Positions 1 through 8,320 of a stretch of 64,000 nucleotides of DNA are shown here, piece after piece. Source of the DNA: UBA11475 sp045655805 (GTDB taxonomy: Bacteria; Bacillota; Clostridia; Christensenellales; Borkfalkiaceae); the NCBI GenBank assembly GCA_045655805.1, contig JAZOPZ010000003.1, positions 56,467-120,466 on the forward strand. Direction: 5' to 3'. The translations under genes were made by a program, and so were the position numbers. The notes under the pieces were generated by a model. That model worked only from the letters and a program-made list of their open reading frames with translations, did not search any database and was not told the origin of the DNA. Each line of letters starts with the position of its first letter. Positions within the stretch are counted from its first letter, which is position 1.

Positions 1-465
1 GAACTCGTTGAGGCAGGTTTTGACGCTAAACGCATATGTGAAATGGTGACAAAACGTATTGAAAACGTGCAAGCAAGTTTTGTTGTTAATCGCTTGGATT
101 ACTTGTATAAAGGTGGAAGATGTTCATCGCTTGCGTTTTTTGGTGCAAATATTTTAAAAATTAGACCACAAATTTTGGTAAAAGATGGTAAACTTGTAAC
201 CGGAAATAAATATCGTGGTAATATGTCTATTATAGTTTCAAAATACGTAAAAGATATTTTGTCACAATTTAATAACCCTGACTACTCACGGGTTTTTATC
301 ACTTATACGACATGTACTGATGAAATAATTGAAAAGATTAAAGAGACTTTACTTGCCGAGGGATTTAAAGAAGTTTTAATAACTCGCGCTAGAGGTACGA
401 TAACTAGTCATTGTGGTGAAGAGTGCCTAGGGGTTTTGTTTATTAACGACGGTGGTGTAAATTAA
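1..465 (+). CDS. DegV family fatty-acid-binding protein, C-terminal part
   Basis: The reading frame is open from the first base, so the gene starts before the window and only about 154 C-terminal residues are seen. DegV proteins bind a single fatty acid and in Firmicutes supply FakA kinase with lipid (family knowledge). The visible signatures are VNRLDYLYKGGRCSS, matching the family's 'LeYLkkGGRI' segment, then KIRPQILVKDGKLV, and a C-terminal segment SHCGEECLGVLF where the family usually has a G-T-H-x-G-P-G-x-x-G type loop. The loop is somewhat divergent. A hairpin terminator follows directly. Which of the several DegV paralogues this is cannot be told from the fragment. Confidence 0.85.
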   Translation, partial: ELVEAGFDAKRICEMVTKRIENVQASFVVNRLDYLYKGGRCSSLAFFGANILKIRPQILVKDGKLVTGNKYRGNMSIIVSKYVKDILSQFNNPDYSRVFITYTTCTDEIIEKIKETLLAEGFKEVLITRARGTITSHCGEECLGVLFINDGGVN

Positions 466-466
466 A

Positions 467-503
467 AAGAAAAAAGAACTGAATTTTCAGTTCTTTTTTT
501 TGT
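467..503 (+). terminator. Rho-independent terminator after degV
   Basis: An AAGAACTGAA / TTCAGTTCTT stem with a two-base loop is followed by eight T. The A-run on the other side lets it also serve the convergent minus-strand gene that ends at 512. Confidence 0.85.
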
Positions 504-511
504 GCAAAATT

Positions 512-1552
512 TTATGTCAAAACGTCTTTTAACTCAATAACTACTTCGTTTACCGTTTCTTCTTCAGAAAGAGTTTTTGAAAGGGCTTCAAAAACTTTAT
601 CGCATTCTTCAAACGGAGCGTTTTTGATATCAAATTTAGTTAAGTCGATAGCGCCGTTTGCAATAAGGTTGATACTTGCTTCCGTATTGCCGTAACCAGT
701 ATTAACAAAACACAAGTTAAGGTCTTTTTTGATAGCAGGTGTAAACGATACTATGTTAGAATGTTTTCCCATACCGCTTATCGCGATTTGAGCGTTATAA
801 CCTGCAAGTGCAAACGCCTGCTTTAAAGGTATTTTTGAATCGAGCGCGTAAACGACTTTAGGTGCGAGTTTACCATTAGTGATTTGCAATACTTCATTTA
901 AACGATTGTATTCGTTTGAAAGAGAGTAGTAAATACCACAATCTTTTGCAAGATTTATTCTATCCTCATCATTGTCAATAAGGATTGGAATACTTTGATA
1001 ATACTTTAGTATTTGCGCTAAAATAATGCCAAAATTATCAGCCCCCAAAATAAGGACGTGTTCACCTTTTTGAATAGACAGTCTATCAATAATATTCAAG
1101 CAAAGAGAAACCGTTTCAATAAACAACGCGCTTTTATCGGAAACGTGTTCTGGAATAGCAAAAATTGAAGATGCGTCTACGTCGACAAATTCTTTTAAAA
1201 AACCGTCGTAATCTTCGCCAGCCACCAAAATGTCTGCACAACGTGATTTATCGTTGTTCTTACAATATATACATTCTTTGCAATTTTTATATGGTGTGAC
1301 GTAAACTCTTGCGCCCTTTTTAAGAGAGAAAATACTATCTGATGGCATATCTTGAGCAATGATGCCAACGCCCGTAGAACCCAAAACGGTATTTTTACAA
1401 TCGTATTCGCCCGTATAACGCAATACGTCGGCAACTGTTACCAAGGCTTTTTTAATTTTTACTTTTACGGTATTGGCACCTTCGTTTAAATCTTCGTTTA
1501 CGAGTTCTTCAGCGACGAATTCACCATCATTGTTGACAAGCCAACCTTTCAT
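512..1552 (-). CDS. MDR-superfamily (zinc alcohol dehydrogenase-like) oxidoreductase lacking catalytic zinc ligands
   Basis: A 346-residue medium-chain dehydrogenase/reductase. Residues about 80-105 carry the structural zinc lobe with C91, C94, C97 and C105 (C-x2-C-x2-C-x7-C). A Rossmann domain begins near 165 with GADNFG, where the canonical GxGxxG has lost its middle glycine. The catalytic-zinc pattern (Cys near 40, then G-H-E near 60) is missing: the aligned stretch reads LGSTGVGI. The substrate is therefore unknown and catalysis may be zinc-independent or altered. It has its own promoter and a GAGGTATTT site before ATG, and it converges on degV. It could be a threonine- or sorbitol-dehydrogenase relative. 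Confidence 0.75.
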   Translation of the reverse strand: MKGWLVNNDGEFVAEELVNEDLNEGANTVKVKIKKALVTVADVLRYTGEYDCKNTVLGSTGVGIIAQDMPSDSIFSLKKGARVYVTPYKNCKECIYCKNNDKSRCADILVAGEDYDGFLKEFVDVDASSIFAIPEHVSDKSALFIETVSLCLNIIDRLSIQKGEHVLILGADNFGIILAQILKYYQSIPILIDNDEDRINLAKDCGIYYSLSNEYNRLNEVLQITNGKLAPKVVYALDSKIPLKQAFALAGYNAQIAISGMGKHSNIVSFTPAIKKDLNLCFVNTGYGNTEASINLIANGAIDLTKFDIKNAPFEECDKVFEALSKTLSEEETVNEVVIELKDVLT

Positions 1553-1579
1553 AAATACCTCAAAAAAACGATTTTAATC

Positions 1580-1608
1580 ATTGTAATACAAATAAGGAAA
1601 AAAATCAA
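1580..1608 (-). promoter_or_regulatory. Sigma-A promoter for the MDR oxidoreductase
   Basis: On the minus strand TTGATT is followed after 17 bases by TACAAT, about 28 bases before the ATG. Confidence 0.6.
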
Positions 1609-1673
1609 GTGATTTATCACTCAAATATTTTTTCAAAAATTATAAATTATTTTATAAAGGTTGTCTAAATCAG

Positions 1674-1702
1674 TTGACTTGCATTACAAAATAATATATA
1701 AT
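1674..1702 (+). promoter_or_regulatory. Sigma-A promoter for rpmE
   Basis: TTGACT, 17 bases, TATAAT. The -10 is consensus and lies 31 bases before the rpmE start. Confidence 0.8.
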
Positions 1703-1733
1703 AATGCAGTAAATTCTAAAAGAGGTGATAAAA

Positions 1734-1942
1734 TGAAACAGGGTATCCATCCAAATTATCACGAAGTTACAGTAGTATGTGCTTGTGGTGAAACATTTAA
1801 AACCGGCTCAACAAAACAAACCGATACCGTGAAGGTTGAAATTTGCAGCAAATGCCATCCTTTCTTTACCGGCAAACAAAAGTTAGTAGATACCGGTGGC
1901 CGTGTTGACAGGTTTAATAAGAGATATAGCAAGAGCAAATAA
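1734..1942 (+). CDS. rpmE: Ribosomal protein L31, zinc-binding type
   Basis: A 69-residue large-subunit protein. The start is set by GAGGTGATAAA ATG; an upstream in-frame codon would add residues that do not match L31. It opens MKQGIHPNYHEVTVVCACGE, as L31 does. Two cysteines in CAC and two in CSKC form the zinc site of the C+ form, and HPFFTGKQ and GRVDRFNKRY are the conserved core and tail. A terminator follows at once, so it can be transcribed alone; the next genes (yqhQ-prmC fusion, prfA) are its usual Firmicute neighbours. Confidence 0.97.
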
Positions 1943-1954
1943 TTTGCATGCTAC

Positions 1955-1989
1955 GGCTTTTAAAGGATTATCTTTTAAAAGCCTTTTTT
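1955..1989 (+). terminator. Rho-independent terminator after rpmE
   Basis: GGCTTTTAAA pairs with TTTAAAAGCC (1974-1983), followed by six T. It separates rpmE from the fusion gene starting at 2011. Confidence 0.85.
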
Positions 1990-2010
1990 ATTATAAACTA
2001 TCTAACTGTT

Positions 2011-3813
2011 ATGAAAAATAAGGAAAACACTAAAAAAACACTCATCGGTGGACAAGCGTTGATGGAAGGCGTTATGATGCGCGGTAAAACTTCTATGGCA
2101 ATGGCTGTTAGAGATGAGGACGGGATTATTCGTCGTGAAAGTACGCGTATAAAACCTAGTGAAAAGTCTAGTAAGTTTTTTAGATTACCTATCGTTAGAG
2201 GGTGTAAGGCGTTTGTAAATTCTTTTATCGGGGGTATGCAAACCTTAATGCGTTCTGCTGAAGTGTATGGAGAAACTGAAGAACCTTCAAGATTTGAAAA
2301 ATGGCTTTCCAAAACCTTTAAGATTGATTTGCTTAACGTGGTTTTGGGTGTGGCGCTTATTTTAGCGCTTGGGCTTGCCGTGGTTTTATTCGTGTTAGTT
2401 CCACAATTAGTTAGAAACTTGCTTGAGTGGGCTTTTAGCACCGAATTTTCTCCACTTGCAAAAAACTTTATTGAAGGCGGGGTAAAAATACTGATTTTTA
2501 TTTCGTATATTTTACTTTGCGCTCTCGTTCCTGACGTAAAAAGAACCTTTATGTATCACGGGGCTGAACACAAGACTATTTCTTGTTATGAAGAAGGGCT
2601 TGAATTAACCCCTGAAAATGCAAAAAAATGCTCTAGAATACACGATAGATGCGGTACAACCTTTATGGTTTTCGTAATGGTTATTAGTATTTTAGTATTT
2701 GCTGTATTTGAATCGGTTTTAGGGGTTTTTAATGCTCAAATAGACGGGATTTTAAGGGTTCTATTAAAGATAGCGGTATTACCACTTATAGCAGGGATTT
2801 CATACGAATTGTTGCGTGGGCTTGCTAAAACAAAAAGCAAGTTAGTTTTGCCGTTAAAATGGCCCGGTATGTTATTGCAAAGGATTACGACAAAAGAGCC
2901 GGATGAAGATATGCTCGAAGTTGCTATTACAGCGTTTAATATGGTAGTAGCGCTTGATGCTGATGAAAATCTTCCTACTGAAACTTTCGTTATGCCAAAA
3001 CCTGCTAAAGAAGTTACTGAAACCGTTATTGATGAACTTAAATCTGCAGGTATAGAAGACGTTGCTGATGCAGAGTGGATCGTGGCGCTTTCGGCAAATA
3101 TTAAGAGAGACGAAGTATATTCCGATAAAGTTATAAAAGCAAAATATATCGATACTATAACAAAGCTTACTGAGGATAGAAAGTCGGGTAGGCCACTCTG
3201 GTATTGCGTTGGCGATACGGAATTTTTCGATTATAAAATTAAAGTTGATGAAAGGGTTTTAATACCTAGACCTGAAACGGAATTGCTCGTTGAAAACGCT
3301 ATAAAAGTCATAAACTCCGATACGAAAGTTTTGGATTTATGCACGGGTAGTGGCGCTATTGCTATTGCCATTTCAAAAAAGACGGGCGCAAACGTGACGG
3401 CGTCTGATATAAGCGCTGGAGCAATTGAATTAGCAACACAAAACGCTAAAGATAACGGCGCTCAAATAACCTTTGTTCAAAGTGATATGTTTGCATCTTT
3501 TAGCGAAGAAAAATTTGACGTTATTATTTCAAACCCACCGTATATAAAATCCGAAGATATAGCGACACTGCAAGATGAAGTGAAAAATTTTGAACCGCTT
3601 TTAGCGCTTGACGGTGGTTTCGACGGTTTGGATTTTTATAAAACTATCGCTCAAAACTTAACTGATCGCTTAAATGTAGGCGGATATTTATTTATAGAGT
3701 TTGGTATTGGTCAAGCAGAGGCTCTTAAATCATTATTTGAAGTTTACGGCGAAGTAGAAATTATTAAAGATTATTCTGATATCGAAAGAATTATAAAATT
3801 AAAAGTAAATTAA
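2011..3813 (+). CDS. prmC: YqhQ (DUF1385) membrane protein fused to release-factor glutamine methyltransferase PrmC
   Basis: One 600-residue frame holds two proteins that are usually separate. Residues 10-300 are DUF1385/YqhQ: GGQALMEGVMMRG near 13-25, hydrophobic membrane segments around 108-135, 158-172, 217-240 and 250-268, and YHGAEHKTISCYEEG near 182-196. Residues about 330-600 are PrmC, which methylates the GGQ glutamine of release factors: IPRPETELLVE at 418-428, the SAM-binding LDLCTGSGAIAIA at 441-453, and the catalytic NPPY at 508-511. prfA, the substrate gene, starts nine bases later. I took ATG 2011 because earlier in-frame codons fall inside the rpmE terminator. No strong ribosome binding site is visible. 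Confidence 0.9.
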   Translation: MKNKENTKKTLIGGQALMEGVMMRGKTSMAMAVRDEDGIIRRESTRIKPSEKSSKFFRLPIVRGCKAFVNSFIGGMQTLMRSAEVYGETEEPSRFEKWLSKTFKIDLLNVVLGVALILALGLAVVLFVLVPQLVRNLLEWAFSTEFSPLAKNFIEGGVKILIFISYILLCALVPDVKRTFMYHGAEHKTISCYEEGLELTPENAKKCSRIHDRCGTTFMVFVMVISILVFAVFESVLGVFNAQIDGILRVLLKIAVLPLIAGISYELLRGLAKTKSKLVLPLKWPGMLLQRITTKEPDEDMLEVAITAFNMVVALDADENLPTETFVMPKPAKEVTETVIDELKSAGIEDVADAEWIVALSANIKRDEVYSDKVIKAKYIDTITKLTEDRKSGRPLWYCVGDTEFFDYKIKVDERVLIPRPETELLVENAIKVINSDTKVLDLCTGSGAIAIAISKKTGANVTASDISAGAIELATQNAKDNGAQITFVQSDMFASFSEEKFDVIISNPPYIKSEDIATLQDEVKNFEPLLALDGGFDGLDFYKTIAQNLTDRLNVGGYLFIEFGIGQAEALKSLFEVYGEVEIIKDYSDIERIIKLKVN

Positions 3814-3822
3814 AGGAAAATT

Positions 3823-4899
3823 ATGTTCAAAAAACTTGACTTAATGGTTGAAAGGTTTAATAAACTGCAACAACTCGTGTCTGACCCAGAAGTACTTTCA
3901 AAAATGGACGAGTGGAAGGCGTACACGAAGGAACTTGCAGATATTCAAGAAACCGTTGAAAAATACTTGGAATATAAAAAAGTAGAAGGCGAACAAAGCG
4001 ATGCTAAAGAGATGCTTGAAATTGAAACTGATGCCGAAATGCGCGCTATGTTGCAAGACGAAATTTACGATTGCAAAGATAGGCTTGAAAAGATTTCAAC
4101 GGAATTAAGAATTTTATTAATACCAAAAGATCCTAACGACGACAAAAACGTTATTATGGAAATTCGTGGTGGCGCGGGCGGTGACGAAGCAAGTTTATTT
4201 GCTTACGAACTCTATCGTATGTACGTTAAGTACGCTGAAAAGAACCGTTGGAAAACTGAAGAGATTGACAATAACTCAACCGAACTTGGTGGCATTAAAG
4301 AAGTTGTATTTTCTATTACGGGTAAAGGTGTTTACAGTAAGTTAAAGTATGAAAGTGGCGTGCACAGAGTGCAACGTGTGCCTGAAACCGAATCACAAGG
4401 TAGAGTTCATACTTCAACGGTTACGGTTGCAGTTTTGCCTGAAGTTGAAGACGTAGAAGTTCATATTGACGAAAAAGATTTAAAAGTTGACACTTTGCGT
4501 TCAAGTGGTGCTGGTGGTCAGCACGTTAATAAGACGGAATCTTGTATAAGAATAACTCACTTGCCTACTGGTATAGTGGTTCTTTGTCAAGACGAGCGTT
4601 CACAAACTAAAAACCGTGAAAAAGCAATGAAGGTTCTTAAGAGCAGGTTGTACGATTTATATCAAAGTGAATATGATAAACAATATTCCGAAAATCGTAA
4701 AAGCCAAGTAGGAACGGGAGATCGTTCTGAAAGAATTAGAACTTACAACTTTCCACAAACGCGTGTAACCGACCATAGAATAGGTCTTACTTTACACTCA
4801 CTAGACGCTTTTATTATGGGCGATATTGACGAAATGATTGAAGCACTTGCCATTGCCGATAGAGAGGCAAAACTTGCATCGGGTGGCGATGACGAATAG
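3823..4899 (+). CDS. prfA: Peptide chain release factor 1
   Basis: A 358-residue class I release factor for UAA and UAG. It has the P-x-T anticodon tripeptide (PET at 187-189, in RVPETESQGRVHTS) that marks RF1, and GGQ at 231-233 in SSGAGGQHVNKTES, whose glutamine is methylated by PrmC. The N-terminal third is the helical domain. It lies nine bases after the prmC fusion with AAGGAAAATT before ATG, so the two are one operon. RF1 does not read UGA, so the TGA stops used in this window need RF2, encoded elsewhere. Confidence 0.97.
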   Translation: MFKKLDLMVERFNKLQQLVSDPEVLSKMDEWKAYTKELADIQETVEKYLEYKKVEGEQSDAKEMLEIETDAEMRAMLQDEIYDCKDRLEKISTELRILLIPKDPNDDKNVIMEIRGGAGGDEASLFAYELYRMYVKYAEKNRWKTEEIDNNSTELGGIKEVVFSITGKGVYSKLKYESGVHRVQRVPETESQGRVHTSTVTVAVLPEVEDVEVHIDEKDLKVDTLRSSGAGGQHVNKTESCIRITHLPTGIVVLCQDERSQTKNREKAMKVLKSRLYDLYQSEYDKQYSENRKSQVGTGDRSERIRTYNFPQTRVTDHRIGLTLHSLDAFIMGDIDEMIEALAIADREAKLASGGDDE

Positions 4900-4908
4900 G
4901 AGATAATT

Positions 4909-6102
4909 ATGAGTACGATTTCGAAAAAAGTTAAGGATATAGCACCATCGCTTACCCTTGAAATTACTGCAAAAGCAAAGAAAATGAAGGCTGAAGGTAT
5001 TTCAGTTATCGGATTTGGGGCAGGTGAGCCTGATTTCAATACGCCAAATTACATTATTGAAAGCGCTAAAAAGGCGCTCGATATCGGTTTTACTAAATAT
5101 ACTCCCGCATCCGGCACCCAAGAACTTAAAGTTGCCGTTTGTAAGAAGTTTGAAGCAGATAATGGGTTAAAATACGATCCTTCTCAAATCGTTGTTTCAA
5201 GTGGCGCAAAAGCATCTTTATTCCACGCTATTTCGGCGCTTGTTGACGACGGTGAAGAAGTTATTATTCCTTCACCATATTGGCTTACTTACCCTGAACT
5301 CGTTAAACTTGCCGGTGGTAATTGCGTATTCGTTGAAGCAGGTGTTGAAAACGGATATAAAGTTACGGCTAGTCAATTAAAAGACGCTATAACGGATAAG
5401 ACTAAATGTATTATTCTTAATTCTCCAAATAACCCAACGGGGGCAGTTTATTCTAAAGAAGAAATTGAAGCAATTGCTAAAGTTGTTGAAGATGCGGGTA
5501 TTTACGTCATTTCAGATGAAATTTATGAAAAACTTGTTTATGCTGGCGAAAAGCATTATTCAATTGCAGCTTGTAGCGATTATATGAAAGAACACACTAT
5601 AGTTATCAACGGTGTTTCTAAATCTTACGCAATGACTGGTTGGCGAATCGGTTACCTTGCTGCTCCTACGGCGCTTGCAAAGGCCATTTCAAGCATGCAA
5701 AGCCATACGACTAGCAATGCCTGTTCTATTGCTCAATATGCGTCTGTAGCGGCGCTTGAGGGCGGTGAAGAATTTATTGCGACTATGCAAAAGACTTTCG
5801 ATGAAAGAAGAAAAATTATGTTTGAAAGACTTAATACTATTAAAGGGATCAAGTGTATTGAACCAAAGGGTGCTTTCTATGCTTTTGTTGATATTAGTGC
5901 AATTGTTGGTAAAAAATTTGGTGAAGAAGTTATCGACGGTTCACTATCGTTTGCTAAAGGAGCTTTAAGTAAAGGCGTTGCCGTAATACCTGGAATTGCT
6001 TTTGGGGATGATAAGAGTATTAGACTTTCTTATACGATTTCAATCGACGATATAAACGAAGGTCTTAATAGACTTGAGGCGTTTATTAATGAATTAAATT
6101 AA
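4909..6102 (+). CDS. Class I/II pyridoxal-phosphate aminotransferase, aspartate aminotransferase type
   Basis: A 397-residue fold-type I PLP enzyme that probably moves the amino group between aspartate and 2-oxoglutarate in the cytoplasm. Visible motifs are GFGAGEPDFNTPNYI near the N-terminus, NSPNNPTGAVYS, the ISDEIYEKLVY segment, and SKSYAMTGWRIGY, where the lysine carries PLP. The arginine that binds the substrate carboxylate is in KSIRLSYTIS. It follows prfA by nine bases behind AGGAGATAATT, so it can be co-transcribed, and ends at a terminator. The sequence resembles Firmicute AspC/AspB; related prephenate or aromatic aminotransferases cannot be excluded. Confidence 0.9.
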   Translation: MSTISKKVKDIAPSLTLEITAKAKKMKAEGISVIGFGAGEPDFNTPNYIIESAKKALDIGFTKYTPASGTQELKVAVCKKFEADNGLKYDPSQIVVSSGAKASLFHAISALVDDGEEVIIPSPYWLTYPELVKLAGGNCVFVEAGVENGYKVTASQLKDAITDKTKCIILNSPNNPTGAVYSKEEIEAIAKVVEDAGIYVISDEIYEKLVYAGEKHYSIAACSDYMKEHTIVINGVSKSYAMTGWRIGYLAAPTALAKAISSMQSHTTSNACSIAQYASVAALEGGEEFIATMQKTFDERRKIMFERLNTIKGIKCIEPKGAFYAFVDISAIVGKKFGEEVIDGSLSFAKGALSKGVAVIPGIAFGDDKSIRLSYTISIDDINEGLNRLEAFINELN

Positions 6103-6108
6103 TAATTT

Positions 6109-6141
6109 CAAAAGGGAACTACGGTTCTCTTTTGTTTTTTT
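6109..6141 (+). terminator. Rho-independent terminator after the aminotransferase
   Basis: CAAAAGGGAAC pairs with GTTCTCTTTTG (one wobble), followed by seven T. Confidence 0.8.
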
Positions 6142-6183
6142 AAAAAAATTACAAAAAATTGATGATTATTTTTAAAATAGGTC

Positions 6184-6211
6184 TTGATTTTTTTAAAATT
6201 TGTTATACAAT
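6184..6211 (+). promoter_or_regulatory. Candidate sigma-A promoter for the P-loop protein
   Basis: TTGATT, 16 bases, TACAAT, ending about 50 bases before the start codon. The region is very AT-rich, so the call is moderate. Confidence 0.45.
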
Positions 6212-6260
6212 AATAATAAGAATATAGGTAATACCTATAATGAAGATATTGGAGGATTAT

Positions 6261-6665
6261 ATGAAGATAATTTATGGACCAAAAGGCACGGGTAAAACTC
6301 AAATAGCGATTGACGGCGCTAACGCTGCTGCTGAAACTGCTAAAGGACACGTTTTATACGTTGCTGATACCGCCAAGAATATGTACGACTTAAAACACGC
6401 TGTAAGATTTATAGACGTAAGCAAGTTTGAAATTCAAGGTGGCGACGGCTTGAGAGGTTTTCTTAAGGGTTTAGTTGCTGCTAACGCTGATAACGAACTT
6501 ATTTATATTGATAGCATCAAACGCATCACTAAAACAGAACTTTGCGACCTTGAAAGTATTTTCGTAGCATTAGAAAAACTTGAAAAGGATTTTAACGTAG
6601 AATTCGTTCTTACTTGTAGCGGTACTAAAGAAACTTTACCTGCTTTTATTACAAAGCATATTTAG
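6261..6665 (+). CDS. Small P-loop NTPase-like protein, unknown role
   Basis: A 134-residue protein starting at the ATG seven bases after GGAGG. It opens with a Walker A motif, MKIIYGPKGTGKTQ, and ELIYID near residue 90 could be the Walker B strand, with VLTCSG following as a possible sensor-like strand. It is shorter than most ATPase domains, so it is either a minimal P-loop fold or a nucleotide-binding regulator. It stands alone between two terminator-like hairpins. I do not recognise a named family, and the position next to thrC says nothing firm. Confidence 0.7.
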   Translation: MKIIYGPKGTGKTQIAIDGANAAAETAKGHVLYVADTAKNMYDLKHAVRFIDVSKFEIQGGDGLRGFLKGLVAANADNELIYIDSIKRITKTELCDLESIFVALEKLEKDFNVEFVLTCSGTKETLPAFITKHI

Positions 6666-6700
6666 TTTGCTTGCAAAAAAACAAAAAATATTATAAAATA

Positions 6701-6729
6701 CGAGAGACGATAAATGTCTCTCGTTTTTT
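6701..6729 (+). terminator. Hairpin with T-run between the P-loop gene and thrC
   Basis: CGAGAGAC / GTCTCTCG with a seven-base loop and six T. It terminates the upstream gene. A weak promoter (TTGCAA at 6671, TATAAA at 6692) lies just upstream, so a thrC transcript may begin on this hairpin; see findings. Confidence 0.75.
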
Positions 6730-6741
6730 ATTGGAGGAATT

Positions 6742-8220
6742 ATGAAATTTATTAGTACCCGTGGTGGTGAAGTCGTATCTTCAGCATCGGAAGCAATTGC
6801 AAAAGGTCTCGCGTCGGACGGTGGATTATTCGTACCACAAAGTTTTCCGTGTGTAAAAAATGAACTTGAAAAAATTCTTGATATGGACTATGCTGAAACT
6901 GCGACCTTCGTACTTTCGAAATTTTTAGAAGAATACGATTACGACGCGCTTTTAAACGCTTGCAAAAAAGCCTACGCAAAGTTTGAAGATAACGACCCCG
7001 TTCCTGTTGTTAAGATTGATGAAAATCTTTTTTTAATGGAACTTTTTCACGGTCCGACTCTTGCGTTTAAGGATATTGCTTTAACTATATTACCGTATCT
7101 TTTGAGAGAGGGTTGTGATAGAAGTGGTGTTAAAGAAACTGTTTTAATTTTAGTTGCTACTAGTGGTGATACGGGTAAGGCTGCACTTGAAGGATTTAAG
7201 GACCAACCTGGTATTAAAATTATGGTATTTTACCCAAGCGAAGGCGTATCTGATATGCAAAAATTGCAAATGGCGACACAAGAGGGTTCTAACGTAAACG
7301 TTTGCGCTGTTAAAGGTAATTTTGACGATTGCCAATCTGCAGTTAAAACTATTTTTTCAGGCAAGGAATACGCTGAAAAATTAAAAAAATCAAATGTCGT
7401 ATTGTCAAGTGCTAACTCAATAAACTTTGGTAGACTTGCTCCACAAATTGCATATTATTTTTCAAGTTATGCAGACATTGTTAATTCGGGTGAGATTAAA
7501 CTTGGTGATAAAATTGATTTTTGTGTACCAACTGGTAACTTTGGTAATATCTTAGCCGGTTACTATGCAAAACAAATGGGATTACCTATTGATAAGTTGG
7601 TTTGTGCATCAAATCAAAATAATGTTTTAACTGATTTTTTTGATACTGGTATTTATAATATTGATAGAGAATTCTATAAATCTGCATCACCATCAATGGA
7701 TATATTGATTTCAAGCAATCTTGAAAGACTTATTTTTGAACTTACAGGAAGAAACGCTGACCTTACCGCGAAGCGTATGGTTGATATGTCAAAATGTAAG
7801 AAATATAGCATTACGGCTGAAGAACAAAAAGTTCTTTTGGAAACTTTTTCAGCAGGTTATTGTGATGAAGATACTTGCTTTGATACAATTGAAGAATTCA
7901 TGGATGAATACGGTTATCCGTTAGATCCTCACACTGCTGTTGCCGTTAATGTTGCCGATGGTTTTATTAATGATAAACCTATGATTGTATTATCAACGGC
8001 TAGTCCATATAAATTTCCGTCTACCGTTTATGGAGCAATAACAGGAAAGACGGTTGATGATGCTTTCAAAGCATCGTTAAAACTTGAGGCAGAAACAGCA
8101 ATGCCTATTCCTGAACAAATTACTAAACTTAAGGAAAAAGAAGTTCGTTTTACAAAAGTTATCGACAGGGCAGATATTTCAAAGGCTGTATTTGAATTTG
8201 TAAATTGCGAAAATAATTAA
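6742..8220 (+). CDS. thrC: Threonine synthase
   Basis: A 492-residue PLP enzyme that converts O-phosphohomoserine to threonine and phosphate. N-terminal MKFISTRGGE and GLASDGGLFVP are typical of the long threonine synthases. The PLP lysine is K110 in HGPTLAFKD. LVATSGDTGKAAL and VPTGNFGNILAGYYAK bind phosphate and cofactor. Start: GGAGG, five bases, ATG. The gene ends at a strong terminator, so it looks monocistronic here rather than joined to hom and thrB. Confidence 0.97.
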   Translation: MKFISTRGGEVVSSASEAIAKGLASDGGLFVPQSFPCVKNELEKILDMDYAETATFVLSKFLEEYDYDALLNACKKAYAKFEDNDPVPVVKIDENLFLMELFHGPTLAFKDIALTILPYLLREGCDRSGVKETVLILVATSGDTGKAALEGFKDQPGIKIMVFYPSEGVSDMQKLQMATQEGSNVNVCAVKGNFDDCQSAVKTIFSGKEYAEKLKKSNVVLSSANSINFGRLAPQIAYYFSSYADIVNSGEIKLGDKIDFCVPTGNFGNILAGYYAKQMGLPIDKLVCASNQNNVLTDFFDTGIYNIDREFYKSASPSMDILISSNLERLIFELTGRNADLTAKRMVDMSKCKKYSITAEEQKVLLETFSAGYCDEDTCFDTIEEFMDEYGYPLDPHTAVAVNVADGFINDKPMIVLSTASPYKFPSTVYGAITGKTVDDAFKASLKLEAETAMPIPEQITKLKEKEVRFTKVIDRADISKAVFEFVNCENN

Positions 8221-8239
8221 TTAAAAACATATTTTATTG

Positions 8240-8271
8240 GCAATTACTTGTAAAGTAATTGCTTTTTTTTT
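8240..8271 (+). terminator. Rho-independent terminator after thrC
   Basis: A ten-base stem GCAATTACTT / AAGTAATTGC with a three-base loop, followed by eight or more T. Confidence 0.9.
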
Positions 8272-8320
8272 GCTCTTGTGCTAAAATTACCTTGACTATA
8301 AAATGGAGTAGTATTACAAA

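Noticed and set aside
1948..2010. Earlier in-frame start for the YqhQ-PrmC gene
   Set aside because: The extra codons come from the rpmE terminator hairpin and do not resemble YqhQ.
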